64,000 nt of DNA from Paragonimus westermani (Eukaryota > Platyhelminthes > Trematoda > Plagiorchiida > Troglotrematidae), in the NCBI GenBank assembly GCA_008508345.1, contig QNGE01000112.1:345399-409398 (forward strand), in the 5' to 3' direction. Of this stretch, positions 33,301-46,803 are shown in pieces. Position numbers and translations under genes: made by a program. Every line of letters begins with the position of its first letter. The first letter of the stretch is position 1. The notes under the pieces were generated by a model that worked only from the letters and a program-made list of their open reading frames with translations, was not told the DNA's origin and did not search any database.

Positions 33301-36300
33301 TGAAAATTATGCATTTGTCCTGATAATTGAGCGTCAAAAAACTAAACGGCTTATATGTGTTCTTCTCATTCTGTGTTCTGTTAGCGGTCCAACGCTCCCT
33401 GATGCTTACGGTACATCTGTTGGCTTACTAGCACAGTTAATAGTTTTTTGCTGACTTACGATGCAATCAGTCGCAGAGTTGATAGTGGAATGAGTGTGGC
33501 GATCTCCACGGGGAAAAGTTTATCGACGTTTATCTTATCAAACTGTACTGGCTCCGCTGACTGCCAAACAAACAGTCGGAAGGGACATGCAGATGCTGGA
33601 TACTTGCCACCGGACTACCTGTGTAGCGATGTGACTGGACGAAATGCTGGCATCAGAAAGGAGTATTATGTAGACCTGTGATTTTCGGAGCTGGGAACTT
33701 CGAATAACCCTCAAACTCACGTTTGGATTGAAACTAAGTGAGCAATAAGGTTAACGCCTCAGAATGGTCTCTGTAGGCGACTATTAAAGCAGTCGCTGTC
33801 TTCCCTTTTGGATGTGAATCGATTGCTTAGTAGGTCTTGAATTTATAGACACTCGCTGAATCACAGAAATAACTATCTAAAGCATGGCCTATTGAGAGAC
33901 ATCCCGAGTAGACTGGGAGTAGCTTGAGGAATCAATGGACGTCCGGGATGAAAGTCTGTTAATGCAAAAGAGAGCCGACATTTATATATATATAAGTCAG
34001 TGTTAAATAAATCGGGATGTATCACCGATTAACCCTAACGGTACATGGAAAGTCACAAGCTGAGTCGACTGGTGCAACGTAGAATAAAAAACTTACAGGA
34101 TAATTGAAGGTGTAACACTGAAGCTGTCTTTCCAGTCCCGATTTAATGTCTTCACGCAACGTTTGGATTGGTTCCTTATTATATCTTCCATTGTGTCATG
34201 TTTTGGATGAGCGATGATTGGGGTAGATTTTCAGTACAAGGCGCAACCTGCTGACCAACAGGGGTGCATAACACTCGATGAGATATATTTGTAGCGTTTC
34301 GCTTTCAAGTTTTTCACAATCCTGCAACCCACATGAGACGGTTTTCCTTGTCTGGGTCACGCGTACATCAGCCGGAGTCAAAGTGGACTTGAAAAGGTCT
34401 GTCAACCACCAGGGCAACTACCTGTTTAGATTTGGAGTCTGTCATCATTCGACTACTCTGGGTGTTTTAGCCATTACCTCAGCCTTCACGGAATCCAACA
34501 GAATTACACGGTTGGCTCTCTCTCTAGCACCCGAGGCAGGGGTAGCCCCACATTTCTGGCCGTCCGGACGGCGACGATGGCGATCGGAACTTATGCTAAC
34601 CTGAGTGAATCGCAGTGCGTAAAACAGAAGGCCGATTTTCCCGCGGCCTCCATGTGCGTTCTTCGTAATATGGGCACACGCACGCGCTCAGTAGTCACCG
34701 CGAACCCGTAGTCTGCGCATCTCTCAATATGATGAATAAGTACAGTAATGCTAGCCTTGATTACCCCCTACACCCGACAGGTTCGTGTCTTCTCTCCGCA
34801 CAAGAGCAAACGGAGCCCTGTGCCTGTCAGCCTATGTGTGCATTAAGTATGCAACCCGGTTAGCCGTTAAAACATGAAGTACTTATTTTGGACATCGTAA
34901 ACTGAAATCAAGACATGTGGAAGTGATGCCAAGAGATCGTAAACTGAAAAATGTATAGCAGGCATCCCTATATACTGGAAAAGCGCGGTATCTTGTGAGA
35001 CATATTGACGATCGTAACCACTCTTATCTCCATATTCGCTGAGTCCTGAAACCGTGGACTTTCGTGCTGGTTGGACTCACTCATTAATCCTTAACTTTGT
35101 CTCCAATAATTGCTTCCTTCAGGACCATCAGGATGTTATAAACTTCTAGCTCTGTGGATCGTCGATTCATATAACTTGTACGACCCTGAGGAAGAGTTCA
35201 GCCTACAACACGGATACTTCCTGAGTTTTTGGGTCATTAACTCCTTTGACCACATGCCGTCCTTCGTGCATAAAATACTTTCACCAGCTGAATCCTTCCT
35301 CTGACTATTTCTGTGGTTGATATACACCTCCATTAGTGTGGCACTCACATTGTTAACCTAGGCTTCCGTGAAACGCGCGGTCTCTGTCTAATTGCGACCT
35401 CACACATCTTCATCTGGTTCCCCGGAACTGTAGTAGTACTAAGTAGACCAAGTCTATTTTCTATTTTTCACACTCTCCCCATTTTAGTGTTAATCTGACA
35501 GGTTACACGCACGAAGAGGTATCGTGCACTTGCCCAATGCCATCTTCGATATTCTCACAGCTTTTTTTATCACTGTGCTTACTTTGTAATTTCTTTTATT
35601 GAAAGAGAATTCAGTCTTTCATCCACTTATTTTGGTTTCCCTCTTGCGGTTTTCATGACCTCCAGTTCAGGGCACACTCGTAAGTGATTGGTGAAGGCTC
35701 CACCTGCGTTATTTGACAGCACAACTTTGGTATTCTTTGAAGTGTTACTATATCTTGTGTACTTGCTGTCTCGTGATGCACGACCACTTACACATTTTGG
35801 CTTCGCAAACAATGCCCTTCGTTCTCCCAACAAAGGCCCTCGTTTGTGATTACCATCCGTCGGTCATAGGCATAAGATACTCAGAACAAAGGCTTGATAA
35901 GTAACCTCCAGAATGCCCAGACCATTGAAAGCTATGGCATAAAAAACGTTTCGTCACGTGGTCGTTGACGATGAGTACTAAACTGTGATCAGAGTTTCAG
36001 GTGGGGTGCTTCAGGATTCTGTTCTGGCCCTCTTATATTTTGTGCTTTGCAATGACGATTTACTAGAACCGCTGGAAACTGATGTTACAGAGTTACTAAC
36101 GCACTTGAGGTCTTCGAATACCCCACTATGACTGAGCTGGAATAAGCTTATCTATTGCGCAACCTTGATGTGGCCGTCAGGTTTGCGCTCAGGAGGCCTA
36201 TGCTGACTAGGACTCCCTTCCTCCCAAGCGCAACCGTGTCAGGCAGAACGAAAGGAGAACAGTCGGACGGAACGAAATTGTACTCACACGGTTTTGTGCC

Positions 36301-38860
36301 TCGTTACTTACCGCCAGAGTAGTATACATTACAGCTGGAGCACATCTAGTGCAATTCAAGAGCTTTATGTAGCATTTTGTTGCACCCACCAAACGCAACA
36401 GTGATTGGAAGTAGAAATCATCGACGTATTTACTACGCGTTCGGATTTGGCAAGCCTCTGAAAGTAAACTGTGTCTGGTTGTCAAATAATTAGCACAAGA
36501 ATGTGGTGCCTCAGGAGAGCACTGTCTGCTGTTTTCTCACGAGTCACACTTCCAGTCGAATACTCAGGGAGGGAACAATCAGTTCAACTCTCTTTTGCAA
36601 CATAATAGACCTGGTGGTATCCAAAGTCACCTTTGTCCTAGCAATGACATCATACAGAAATTAAAATTGCTGGTTCTCTTCTAACTCCAGTTTTTCTTCC
36701 TTTTTGTACTATCGGGTGATGTTTTTCTGTAGTCTGAGGAACACGGACAACTAGAATGCGTACAACCTCCGTCGGGTTTGTTGGCAGGCTGCTGTGCAGA
36801 GTGTTTCTTCACATATGCACCTTCATGCGCCTTGTCCCATATGCCTTATTCGAGGAGTTTCATGAGTTTGCATCTGGATTATTGTTGATCCAAGCGCCCC
36901 TCCAGGTAGTCAATGGTGACGTTGATGCCGAAATTCTTGATCGCGCTGACGTGCGGATTTTCGTCAGTTCCTCAGCACAACAGTGTTTGCCCGACTGGGT
37001 GCTGATGCACAGCCGCTTGTACGCCGTCAGTCTTAGTGCATTCCATATAGTCTGTAAAACTGCAAACGTTAAGTGTATCGGTGTCCTCTCTATCGGACTG
37101 AGTTAATTTCGTGACTCCCAAACGATTTTCTGAAACAGGCTAAACATTTTGGTGTCATCCTGCATGTCTTGGTATCAAAATTTTAACTTAGTCACTATGA
37201 AAACACAGCCATGCAACTTCCCTCCGAATTTGATGGTTTACTCAATAGTAGTGATGCGCAAGTCGACAATCAGCGCAGTACTCAATATATTACCAAATCC
37301 GAAGAAACAATAGTATTTAACTGGTTAGTTTTATGTACATATTGCGCGAAACAGCTAAGTTGGAGAGTCCCCGTATGAACGGAATTAATATACTTTGTGC
37401 CTAACATACCTTAACGGAGAGTGTTGAATTGCACGGCAAAATAGGGACAGAAAATCAAATCATTCTAAAAGGTCGCTTTATCATTTCACTCAAGGCAAGG
37501 TGTGTGATGTGGATAATCTTCCGGCACAACGCACTGGTAATCGTAGGCCAATACTACGATTGGGTGCAGCCCACGGTTTTCGAATTTCCAGTGCCGCACT
37601 TCAGCATAAATGGAAATAATGTGTGACGTAGAGATCGTCCAGTGTGTAAAGGTCACGTAAACGACTCATTCGTCTAGCAAAAAATTTAGGATGTCGCCAG
37701 TGTGTTAAGGACTGTCGTATATTTCTTCACGTCCATTTCGCGAAAGCTCCTGTGATTACTAACCACCTCAATCGATCAGACTCAGGCTACAGGATGAGCT
37801 AAGTAAGGCAGTTCTTGTTATTAATTACTCCGAAGGTCATTAACGGTCAAATCACCAGTTGTATACAGGTAGCCCAGCCGTGATGGGTTAATCTCCGTAC
37901 GTCACCAAACGAACGTAAAACCCGGTATAACGACTGCGTGGAAAAATCATACGGGCATGAAATTTTCGGGGCCTTCGTATGAAAAAACAGAAATTCCTTT
38001 TCTGGTGAGCTGAATTCACCCCTTAAGAGATAATGGTGGAAAATCAATGTGTATATAAGTTTCAACACAGATACTGAGTTTACCTTTTAAATCACCACAA
38101 GAGGCTGGACGATAATGCATTTCCACTAACCGTTTAAGTAAATATTGCAACAAACCATCTCACGAATTGCATTAAGTACAGAGTTGATATGAAGGAAGGC
38201 TTTTAGAGAAGTGTGAATATACCGATCCAACCCCTTCCTTTATATTCACTCCCATCAATGAAGAGAGCAACCCGATTGCCTAAGATGGACTCAAAATCTG
38301 AGTAAAATGTGCTGAGAAAGCATTCCCTTATAGTAATGATGCGGAACCTCTAAGAAGAACATACGTTACGGAGCTTTAGTAGTCTTTGTCTACACAGAAC
38401 GCATTTGTGCATATGCAATAAGCAGGTCCGCTGGTTAACGAGTGAGCATTATCTCTAGATCAGGAATAAGTTCGTTTCTTCACCACAGTGGCTTCTGCTG
38501 GTTCACCACGAGGCGGCTTCAGTAAAGTTTTGAAGTCACTGAATCCTCAGTAGTCCGCCGAAGGTGATTAATAAACCTACAACGGGTAGTACCTTATAAA
38601 TTCTGCTCTCTGTTGGAACGATCAGTGTGATCAGGCCTTCCGCCAGGGATGTGGTGACCTCGATGGCACAGCCGCCTCAGTATACCCGATGTGGTTTCCT
38701 GCATGATGGCAGTAATTCTGTGAAGTTGCACAAAAATTCCAACCTGCTCAAGTCTTGGGCGCAAAATGTATGAATATGTTGCACTTCGACATTAGTTGGT
38801 TCAAGTGTAGCACGCAAAATTGTTACTGATTCATGTCAATTTTCCGATCCTTGTTCAGGG
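33301..38860. other. Long stretch without supported genes
   Basis: Frames of 108 codons (34278-34604 plus) and 116 codons (36756-37106 plus) and their antisense partners have no recognised domain. The 34.2-34.9 kb part is GC-richer and may be old element debris I cannot name. A short TA run lies at 33983-33993. Confidence 0.4.
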
Positions 38861-39318
38861 CACCATGGAAACCCTTAAAGAGATCGACAAATGGTTCTAG
38901 ATTCCTTGCTAACGAACTTTCGTCACTGTCTTCTAGCCGCCATAGTTCAGGGTACACACGGGCCTTAGAGAAGTCAACCAGTTTGCGTGATGCTACAACG
39001 ACTTACATCAGTTTACGGGGACAAAGCAAAAACATGGCATGCATTTCGGATATACAAATCGTTGCTTCATTGATACCATGTGAATGTGCATGCACGGGGG
39101 GAGATGGTAGAATACGTCACAACTGTCGCAATGACAATAAATCAACAAATGTTCGTTTAACTCCCAGCAGTATGAGCGAATTTAGGAACCTCGGAATACT
39201 AAACTCAGGGTGGCAAAACACGGATCAGGAAACGGAAACATCTAATGCGGACAGGTTAACTAAAACCGCTCGTACTGTTTATTACCAAACGGAAGTCGTA
39301 GATTTCCTTCATAATTAA
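38861..39318 (+). CDS. Unidentified open frame, possible terminal exon
   Basis: A good acceptor (ttttccgatccttgttcag) precedes 38861. The frame then stays open to a stop at 39318, about 150 codons, one of the longer frames here that I cannot assign to a transposon. It has a Ser-rich part (ELSSLSSSRHSSGYTRAL) and then mostly polar sequence with two cysteines close together (CECACTGGDGR). No family recognised. Confidence 0.22.
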
Positions 39319-39814
39319 AAGAAAATGGTACCTACTCAAAACGACAAACTTTTGACTTTATACATTAACAACAGTCCATGGAAGGGTCGGGTTTCCAAGC
39401 ATGATTAAACCCATTCCTGTGCTATCGCAGTTGTGATTCTGAACGACAGCGCCACAGGAGTTGCCTTTGATGTCAACGTAACATTAGTTGGAAACTAAAA
39501 AACGCAGAGAACATGAGCAATCTGCTGTGCACCCGAGTTTCAGTCAGCAAATTACTGTAAGGTATCGCCGGACAAAAGAGTATTTCCATTGTTCAAACAA
39601 TGACGATCACCACCAGTGTGCCCTTTCATAAGACAGAACCACCCTCGGCGTAACTAGTAACCTTGATGAAGTTTCAAACACACCCTAAAATATCAGTCAC
39701 ATCCACTGCGCCTCACTGATAGGTAGGTCTATCATTACTATGTGGGTCCCACCCTTAATTCCGTAGCCACTGGTTTGCCCATTCTAGAAAACCCAATCTC
39801 TTGTTGTCTTGCAG

Positions 39815-40339
39815 ACTATGCTTTTGTATCAGCTATTAGGAGATAGCCAACACAACCATCACATGAGAATCCCTCGGACATTCCCTCTTTGTCTTAATAT
39901 TATCCCTCCTGAAAACTTTTTGGATTTTCATGAAGCCCGGTGGGAACCTCAATCCCGCCCTTCGTATCGATATACTTTTTCATTCAGTTATCCGTTTACG
40001 TATACTGAGGGTTTACCGCACGCAAAAAACAACGAAGAAAACTTTTTTTCACATACCTTTCCTTATCGACCTCTGATGATCCTGAACGACACTTGAGTAT
40101 CCTCGCAGGAAGAAATCGTGTATCGAGATGACCTTACAAAAAGAGTGTCAAATTCAGTCAAATGTATTCGTGAAAGAACGATACATGCAGATGACGCCCA
40201 CCGTTTTTAGGGTAAATGGAACCCGGAACACATCCCGTTCCCCGCAAAACGTCCATGCCCCTCTACTGTCTCCTATAGCCAGTGCTTTACATTCTCTTCA
40301 ACACATGAGCGCGTCGACCCACGATGCGCGGGTAAATGA
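39815..40339 (+). pseudogene. Possible coding remnant, one frame with two stops
   Basis: After an excellent acceptor (ttgttgtcttgcag, ending 39814) one frame reads protein-like sequence for 175 codons, interrupted only by TGA at 40094-40096 and TAG at 40208-40210 and ended by TGA at 40337. Examples: PENFLDFHEARWEPQSRP, EEIVYRDDLTKRVSNSVK, GKWNPEHIPFPAKRPC. The family is not recognised. It may be a decayed gene or element, or consecutive exons with small introns. The T/C-rich composition makes chance open frames more likely. Confidence 0.25.
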
Positions 40340-41779
40340 TGCGTAAACTTTCTGCTGTGATATTCGTTTGGGATACAGACCAAAGTCCGCCATCAACTTC
40401 AAAATACTTAGCGTTGTTCGTTGATGCGTCAGTCATAAGCGTTTCCAGGATATTTCGCGTCTACATACTCTACTTGATCATAGACAGTTCCTCTGTGTAC
40501 GGGTACCAAGCGAAATGGAAAACGAACAGAGCATCTGAGGTGAGCCATTGTAAAGCACAGCGCGAACGTCTGTTTCATAATTCACCATTTTGCATATTTC
40601 ATACACACCTTTATCAAATTCATTTTTACTTTTGGTTGAGCACACCTTTTTGGATGCTTACTAATTACCACAATAATAAACAGCAGATCCCATGTCTCTC
40701 TTCTCCCCGTTTTGAATCGGTTAACAGCTGATCGACATTTAGACACCGCACATCCACCGACCTTCCAAAACCTCACCTTTTGCTCCGTACGCTGCGAGTG
40801 AACTTATCTGTCTGACGTCGCTCACCTTCACCCTCTGACACTATCCTCCCCTTGTGTATGATAACCATTTCAAGCCGGTTGACTTCGACTCGTTGTGAGT
40901 CGTTCTATTTTATCCATACTTCTTTCGTCTTCCCTTGCTCACATAATTTTGTACCTATTATAACCGTTGTACCCATCCGATTTTACCGTTCAGTTTATCC
41001 CAGTCCACATGACTTTCGGCGAGTACCGGTGATGTCCACCCCGTAAAACCTGGCCAACTTCACTTGGTTGGCCAAGAGTGGGCCGGGCGTCTGCCTGTCT
41101 GTTCTACCCCACCGACCAACCAAAAATTAGAAATTTCAGTGAGCGGAACATTTTTGTATAACTAACTTCATTGTTATGTGGAGATTTCAGATAATCTAAG
41201 AACGGCGTTTTTCACTGCAGTAAATAAATCTAGTTCCAGAATAGGCGATTGTCATCTGGGTATAAATTTCATTTACACAAGCCAGTTAGACATCTCTGCC
41301 TTATTAGATTACCACATGCCCCTAGGTTGACAACTTTTTGCGTTATTGTTTACGTGACGCATTGCGGCTAATTGCAGTCAGCAACATGTCATTTCACTTT
41401 GAGTGTGGTCCTGATATTGGGCAACTTTGTTGTTTCAATAGAGATATGCTGAGGATAGCAATTTTCACCTAAGTTGTTTTGGACACATAAAGCACTCGTC
41501 TGATTTTGGATTTGTTGGCTTCCATACTCCCAGGGCCTTTCGGTTAATAAACACTTGACGCACCCGCGAGGAGGTTATACTGCCGTACCATTATATTTCG
41601 TGGAATACGCGGGCAGTGTATGAGACTTGCCGTCAGCAGTGTTGGTGTCTCCCCCAGTACTAAGACTGCCACAATTGAGAATGAAGTTATCCAATTAGAG
41701 GAACCTGGCAAGCCTCATTTTTTGTCGAGTTCGATTTAATTAGGAGAGGATGGAGGTAACGAAGCAATGGAGGATGTGT
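40340..41779. other. T/C-rich stretch without supported genes
   Basis: The plus strand is noticeably T/C-rich to about 41.1 kb. Frames up to 131 codons (40336-40731) have no motif. From 41.1 kb the base composition returns to normal. Confidence 0.4.
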
Positions 41780-42180
41780 TGAGTCCGACCTTATTATTGT
41801 ACACCCATCAAGGCCACCTGTGTGTCCCACACTCGTGTCAAGACCCAAGGTGCGTTCTGATTGGCCGCGCCCTCATCGACCAACGGTTCATTCATCCACG
41901 CGCTTTAAATGACGCTACCGCTTTTAAATATGACAATGGAGTACATAATTCTACTGAGTCACGTGTTCATTCTGCCGTTGTTATTGTCCTTTAGGCTTAC
42001 TACTGATTGAGCCGGAATTGAGATACAACGCTTGAGTCGCGTTAAAGAAACCTGTCCGATGAATTCCAACCTGCAACCTTCGAAATCCCATTTGCGTGAT
42101 GCTGCCGTACCAACAACCGAATGAGATTGGATACAGTGAAAAACTACACTCACAAAGTACTTGGATTTGCTACTCATTGA
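41780..42180 (+). repeat. Possible gypsy LTR or leader
   Basis: It lies directly upstream of gypsy gag/pol remnants in the same orientation and has promoter-like elements (TGATTGGCCGCGCC, then CTTTAAATGACGC and TTTTAAATATGAC). No second copy is visible in the window to prove it is an LTR, and the ends are guesses. Confidence 0.22.
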
Positions 42181-43826
42181 TACTACCTTCAGTGAAAACC
42201 TGAAGTTAAATCTGCTTCGTCACTTGCTGGACAATTGAAAACAACGTCATTCCGACGCAATTCACTTGCGTTCAAAAAACTTCGTTAGACAGTGCTATCA
42301 TTTTACTTGACCGGAAGTGGGTGTGCAGAGCAAACATATTCACAGAAAAACTCGGGATGCTCCGGTTGAAGCAGGTCACTCTGGAACCGTTGGAGCAGTT
42401 CACATCCTCGCCTACCCCAGCAGACCGGCGAGGTGATTGTTCGAGTACTCCATGGAATAAGCTCGAATGCGTTGTGCCTACTCAGGAACGCATTAGTGAG
42501 GTACAGGATGATCACGTCCGGGAGGCTTTACCTACTTGGGATATAGCGAATTCGTCCAAGGAACAATCTGTTGGACTAACCAAGATGAAATCATCAGTAA
42601 CTGAACAAACTAGAGTCCAGTGTATAAGCTGGCAGTCTTAACAACAGTCCTTTCTCAAGCCATCAAAAACGTCTCCAGTGTGTTATTGTTGTGGCAGCAG
42701 CCGGCGTGAAGCAGGCTTTCAGACATGTCCGGCCCGTAAACTTGACTGGAAGAGATGCAGCCAACAGGAACATTCTGCTCGATGTTGTGGATCCTGTGAA
42801 CTGGCGCAAATGAGCCAAAGTACTCCTGTTGATGACGCGCCATTGTTATTAGCCGAACACATTTACTCAGTAAATAATTCTACTCCCACTGGAAAGCAAC
42901 AGCACGGGTTTTCAGAGCCCAAGATCCCTCCACCGCTCATTCGAACGGTTGCCAATTTTGCATATCGGGGTGGGACAACTATTGAGAAGGAATTCGATTC
43001 CACTTCTCCAACAACACAACTGCACTCGATTTCAGTGACTGTTGTTATAGGGGAAAAGGTTTCCAACAATTTTGTCGAACAAATCGGTGGTTCCAAACGG
43101 ATTCATCCTATAGTTACAATGATACGGAAATGTAATACGATGCGAATATGCGATGACTGGAAGGTGGCGAACCGTCAGGCTCTGGTGGGTACATTCATAC
43201 TCCCAACAGCCGATGAGTTACAGGCCAAGATGGCTGACAGTTTTTTTCAAGGTCTGATTTAAGGAAATCATACTTTCCATCGTTGAAAACGTCGTCATAC
43301 CTACCAGTCAACTTACAGGAAGCCAGCATCAGCAAAACAGTCCGGGACATTCGTCCGCTGGAAGGAGCGCCATTCAACCACGGGCTACCACATGTGCGAC
43401 TAGTGTACGCAAACAGATGTGTGCTGTAATATTTGAGGTGTAGTCCTCTCGGTGTCTTCGATAGCGTTAAGGACTGGCGTGAGGTTTCCTCAGGTGACCT
43501 GCCCATTGACATGATACCACATTTCCCCCATGACTATAAGCTTATAGTGTTCCTCGGCGTTGCTAAGCGCTCGATCCAGATTTGGCGTCCGTCCAAAATC
43601 GTTCGCGATGTTCATCTTTCAACAAGTATGCAGGAGACCATTGATGTCAACTTGTCTGCCGTGTCCGTATGCCTCAGCGTGGACGTTTCCCGAAGATGTT
43701 GTTAGTTTGGTTTATCTAAAGCATGAAAGGCTTCCGAATGCGAACGATTTCTTCTGCATCCGGGACCAGCAATTTCGAGACATTACCCACGGAACGAATG
43801 CCACGAAAACTTTAGGAATAATAATG
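42181..43826 (+). pseudogene. Ty3/gypsy retrotransposon remnant (gag knuckle joined to RT)
   Basis: The 194-codon frame at 42678-43262 starts with a degraded zinc-knuckle pair (CYCCGSS, then RCSQQEHSARCC) typical of gypsy gag. Its C-terminal third reads IHPIVTMIRKCNTMRICDDW and RQALVGTFILPTADELQAKM, the N-terminal fingers of gypsy RT (TPIVPVxKxDGTxRxCxDxxxxNxxL). The protease expected between them is missing, so an internal deletion joins gag to RT. RT continues degraded to about 43,500 (YLRCSPLGVFDSV for the usual YxRLPFGxxSAPxxFQ). A preceding frame (42321-42641) may be gag. The copy is dead and is cut by a LINE end at 43.83 kb. Confidence 0.6.
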
Positions 43827-45288
43827 TTTACTTCTCAGCGCATATGCGAAAAGCACGCCGAGTTATGCTCCATCAATGTAAATGATTACGAGCCATACGA
43901 AAAGAATAATAAAACAGCAACACAAACGTGAAACCTGCGGTCAAAAAGGACGTCGTCGGAAAGAAAAATTTTCTGGTTCATGAAACTTTGGCGTAGGCAG
44001 CAAAAAAATGGATAGTTTGCGCGCTTCACAGATTTAGTCCAAAAGATGTAATATTACATTAATTTACCTTTTACAAGGTTTTGTGCGAGTCGATTTTTCA
44101 AATAGTTCAAGGTCAATCTGGGAGAACGTTCAAATACAACTTCGAAGTGTCTCGCCTGTGCGCGATTAAATTAGTTCCGGCATAATGGTAAAATAAGTCG
44201 GCTGTGGCAAGGTGGGACGGGAAATTCTAAAATTCAGCAAACTATTGAGCAGACTCCAGCGCATGATTCCGTCTATTGCTGGAAACCGTCAGAAAGTTGA
44301 AAATCTCGCCAAGTGTTCAGCCGACAAAACTTTCCGTGCGTCCATCCCTAGCAAAAAAATCCCCCACACGATGAATATTTATGGGATCAAGAAATAGAAA
44401 GCAATTTCACGCGTTGAATGATAAAATGTGAGGTGATTATACTTACTACGACGAACAGCGTGTATGCGAACTTTTTTGACAAAGAATTCACCCGATATAA
44501 TCACTTTACTACAGCTATCAAAATTTTCAACCCTGTCAACTGTTTGTTGCGGTATTTTGCTATATACTGGAGGTTCAGTCAGGCAAGTGGAATATTAGGT
44601 CGACGATCTAGTAATCTTCATAATGTTTGCATGTAATGAATAGCGCTCACCTGACATCATTCTGCTGGATTCAACAACAGGCGCCAATTTTACAGTTCCT
44701 AGCAATCTGGACAGTGTTTATTTACGAATAAGCGCAAACCAACAAAATAATTTTGAGGTGAGCATGCAGTAGGCAAGATGCTAAATGGTTGCGTGAGTGA
44801 ATTATACAATGAACCGTTTCGAGCAGCTGTTTTCGAGAGAATTCAGACAGCGGGGTTCGTTACCTACGTTTTGCGCAGTTGGATGTTTCGTGGATCACAC
44901 TCAAAAAGGTCATCATGGGATACAAAGAATTTAGAGATAGACATTGTGTTCGATATCGCGAGATAGCTGTCAAAACGCATTTTGAAACGCTAGATGTTGT
45001 TTCTGGCTCTGACTTCATTCGGAAGTTAATTCCAAACATAGGAATACTTTACAATGAAGGAATTTGTGCATATACCTTTCTGAGATAGTAGAGTTGGTTA
45101 GGTGGAGCCCTTATTTCATAGACTATATAAAGGGCTGTGTTTTAAGCGGACGGTAAACGCCATTGCAATGACGTCCGAATGTATTATTTTATACAGCAAT
45201 GTCAGCCTATCTTTAGTATACGTGTCTAAAGTGGATCAGTAACAAGTTTTTGACAACATTGTTTGTTGGCAAGCGAAGAAGAATAGTC
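43827..45288 (-). other. LINE 3' UTR with terminal hairpin
   Basis: Non-coding by eye. It aligns along its length with 62.84-64.0 kb (for example TCACACTCAAAAAGGTC at 44.9 and 63.9 kb). The 3' end (left edge) has an imperfect stem around GCGCATATGCG and a short AAT run (about 43816-43825). Confidence 0.65.
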
Positions 45289-46803
45289 TTATAAGCCTTT
45301 GGTAAATGATCTTTGAAGGTTTTTTAGCACAAGTCCATCAGACTCGCATAGATGGCAGTAAATGAATGTGCAATACTCCAGATGAGGCCGAGCACACGCC
45401 TCGTAAAGCGTCAGCTTCGCAACCGGTAGAATAAACATCTTTTTGATACAGTCCATTGTCCTCTTAGTTTCTGCAACCAGGACGCACACCTGTTCAGAGA
45501 AATTTTATGAGCTTGATTACCGAACTTCTGAATCTCTGACCGAAGTGGTTTCATCAATGTTGTAACCACTTAGTGAGACGGAACCACGAGTTAATTTACA
45601 ACCACAAATACTGATTTCCGATTTGTTCACTGAGAACACCATCAGCCATGTTTTGCACCACAATTGCAATGACGCTAGGTCCTGTCGTACGCCTTGTAGA
45701 CAGAAATCGACGTTACAGTGCCAGCGGAACGTGTAAACTATTTCGATGTCGCCAGAAAACAGCAAGGGCTTGTCAGGTCCAATAAAATCGCATGTCATTT
45801 ATGTAAATCAAAAAGAGTAACCGACCGAGAACGTTTTCTTGGAACATTCCACTAGGCACTGGCCTCGGTGTTGAGGAGTGCTCTTCTATTTTGACTGTTT
45901 CGGTGCGGTCTTCAAGATATGACTACAAGGGATCTTGTACGCCAAAAACTGTTAATTCGATCAAAAAATGTTTATGAGGCACACGATTAAGGGGCTTTCA
46001 CGTATCTAAAAGTATGATAACTACCGAATTTCCTGCGTCGACGGATATCGATATATGGCCTAAGAATTTCGTTTGACATTTCATCCAGATGCGCTTACTG
46101 AGAAAACCGTGCTTTAAAAGGTTTATAAAGTTGTGTGACTTTAAGAACTCGATAATGTGCACCTTCAATATCCTTTCAAACATCCTCCAGCAGTATCAAG
46201 TAAATCCTTGGTTGAGCCACAACGAGTTAAAAACCAAAGAGTTGTCGGTTTTGCAACGTTTCGACCATCTCGGAGAGCCTTTATCAAGCGAGTTAAATCA
46301 GAAAATTCACATTGTACAAACTTCAAATGAGGTAGTCATCACCTCGCACGTGTATGTGTGGTTGATTGGACGATAGTTACTAACGTCTTCCCTTGGACCA
46401 TTCTTGTGGCAAGGCATGATGAATGGCTGTTTTCGTTGAGGAGGGAGGGTGTTGGATGAAAGTGGTTGGTTGAACACATTGATTATGATAATAAGTATTT
46501 CTTCACCCTTTTGCTTGACGACCATTGGTGGGATAACATCTGGTCCAGGATGGATTAGAGGCCTGATGGTAGCCAACGATGAACGAATACTTCGAACATC
46601 AATTAGAACATTACTCGAAACTTTATCCCTTTCTGACAAAATATTGGCGGTGCTAGGATGCTTTCTATGCTAGATGAAGCACCGAAATGTGAGTTGAAGA
46701 TTTCACGCATTACCACAGGGTCATCGACAACCGTTTCCTCTTTGACAGCGATAACTTTTGTAGGAGGGTCCCTCATGGAATTTCTCCGTCTCATCAGTTG
46801 CAC
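45289..46803 (-). pseudogene. CR1-like reverse transcriptase, broken
   Basis: Frame pieces in order: GPDVIPPMVVKQ and SNYRPI (46.6-46.35 kb), an insertion of about 175 bases, FERILKVHIIEFLKSHNF and HGFL (46.18-46.0 kb), LLFSGDIEIV with WCKTWLMVFSVNKSE (45.8-45.5 kb), and ARPHLEYC (45.4 kb). The catalytic FADD reads FSGD, so the enzyme is dead irrespective of the frame breaks. Missing stretches and shifts separate the blocks. Confidence 0.7.
46239..46288 (-). repeat. Hammerhead-like hairpin motif, copy 2
   Basis: The minus strand reads CTTGATAAAGG, a weak stem, GGTCGAAACGTTGCAAAACC, then CAAC, matching copy 1 at 20.9 kb (GAAACGTTG, loop, CAAC). It lies in a stretch that interrupts the LINE RT between the SNYRPI and FERILK motifs, so it arrived as part of an insertion (about 46,196-46,372). 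Confidence 0.5.

Noticed and set aside
34278..34604. 108-codon plus frame with antisense partner
   Set aside because: No recognised domain, good open frames on both strands from composition alone, no splice or start evidence.
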